From positions 1 through 5,506 of the forward strand of contig CALCHI010000327.1 of NCBI GenBank assembly GCA_937901285.1: DNA of 5,506 nucleotides, given 5' to 3'. Below are positions 5,041-5,506 of the stretch, one piece after another (the stretch's first letter is position 1; the number at the start of each line of letters is the position of its first letter). The position numbers and the translations under genes were made by a program. The DNA is from UBA8437 sp003445035 (GTDB lineage Bacteria > Planctomycetota > Planctomycetia > Planctomycetales > Planctomycetaceae). Under the pieces are notes generated by a model, which was not told the origin of the DNA, did no database searches, and worked only from the letters and a program-made list of their open reading frames with translations.

Positions 5041-5506
5041 ATGACGCAACGACTTCCCGCGAGGCTGCTGACAGCTTCGGCAACACTGCTTCTGCTCACC
5101 GCAAGCGTGCCGGCCGACGCGGCCGCTCCTGCCGAGTTGATTTCGGCCATCAAGTCGGTCGACAAGAAGGGGAAAGGCAATCGGGCGGCCAGAGAGGCCG
5201 TTGCCGAGTTGTCCGGATCCGAACCGGCGGTGCTGTTGCCGTTGTTGGCCGCATTCCGGAACGCCAACCCCCTGGCGACCAACTACCTGAGATCGGCGGC
5301 CGAGACGATCGTCGACCGGTCGATCGCCGCCAAGAAGAAACTGCCTCGCAAGAGGCTCGAAGCCTTCATCACGGATCGCAAGAATGATCCCCAGGCACGT
5401 CGACTGGCATTCGAAATCGTCGAACGGGTCGATGACACGGTCGTCGACCGGTTGATCCCCGGCATGCTCACCGATCCCAACCCGGTCTTCCGCCGACAGG
5501 CGGTTG
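5041..5506 (+). CDS. Exported HEAT-repeat-like protein (partial, runs off the right edge)
   Basis: The frame is open from 5041 to the window edge, giving 155 residues of a longer protein. The N-terminus is a classical signal peptide: MTQRLPARLL, a hydrophobic core (LLLLTASV, 16-23) and an Ala-X-Ala site at 25-27 with cleavage predicted after Ala27. The mature part is alpha-helical with paired amphipathic helices. These include LLPLLAAFRNANPLA (65-79), LRSAAETIVDR (83-93), ARRLAFEIVERVD (119-131) and LIPGMLTDPNPVFRRQAV (138-155). The last closely resembles a HEAT repeat ('DPNPxxRRxAV' turn and second helix). HEAT arrays are protein-binding scaffolds, so an extracytoplasmic binding role is plausible, but no catalytic domain is visible in this fragment. 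The gene follows the HAD gene by 84 bp with its own -10 element. Secreted HEAT proteins of this type are frequent in planctomycetes, from memory. Any C-terminal domain lies outside the window. Confidence 0.8.
   Translation, partial: MTQRLPARLLTASATLLLLTASVPADAAAPAELISAIKSVDKKGKGNRAAREAVAELSGSEPAVLLPLLAAFRNANPLATNYLRSAAETIVDRSIAAKKKLPRKRLEAFITDRKNDPQARRLAFEIVERVDDTVVDRLIPGMLTDPNPVFRRQAV

Noticed and set aside
4237..5049. A 270-codon minus-strand open frame opposite the HAD gene
   Set aside because: The plus strand encodes a complete HAD enzyme with all four motifs. The opposite frame is Gly/Gln/His-rich without any motif.

Overview
The window looks like a piece of a GC-rich planctomycete chromosome. 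That assignment is an inference from gene content: an HTTM-type membrane protein with an extra C-terminal domain, a fused siroheme/heme enzyme, and a secreted HEAT-repeat-like protein, with a usable Shine-Dalgarno sequence upstream of only some genes. No rRNA, marker gene or mobile element is present to confirm it.

Layout. Four genes lie on the minus strand. Read in their own direction they are: a 517-residue fusion of uroporphyrinogen-III C-methyltransferase with uroporphyrinogen-III synthase (4114 to 2561); a 248-residue single-pass protein of unrecognised family (2459 to 1713); a 507-residue HTTM (vitamin K-dependent carboxylase-like) membrane protein (1664 to 141); and the first 23 codons of a small membrane protein that leaves the window (71 to <1). 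Two genes lie on the plus strand: a type II haloacid-dehalogenase-like HAD hydrolase (4246-4956) and the 5' part of an exported HEAT-repeat-like protein (5041 to >5506). All gaps between genes are 131 bp or shorter, so no gene-free stretch exceeds 300 bases.

How the genes fit together. The fused enzyme and the HAD gene are divergent across a 131-bp gap. That gap holds a credible sigma-70-like promoter facing the fused gene (TTGTGG, 17 bp, GATAAT). A second one (TTGACG, 17 bp, GATAGT) sits in the 101-bp gap ahead of the 248-residue gene. The unknown protein, the HTTM protein and the following membrane protein therefore look like their own transcription unit, independent of tetrapyrrole synthesis. 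The exported protein has an extended -10 element (TGCTAGAAT) and an ideal AAGGA ribosome binding site, which together fix its start at 5041.

The most interesting content is the pairing of the HTTM protein with the unknown single-pass protein. The HTTM protein keeps a lysine that, from remembered alignments, matches the proposed catalytic base of vitamin K carboxylase. Nothing in the window amounts to a demonstrably new system. The rest reads as ordinary housekeeping or lineage-specific genes.
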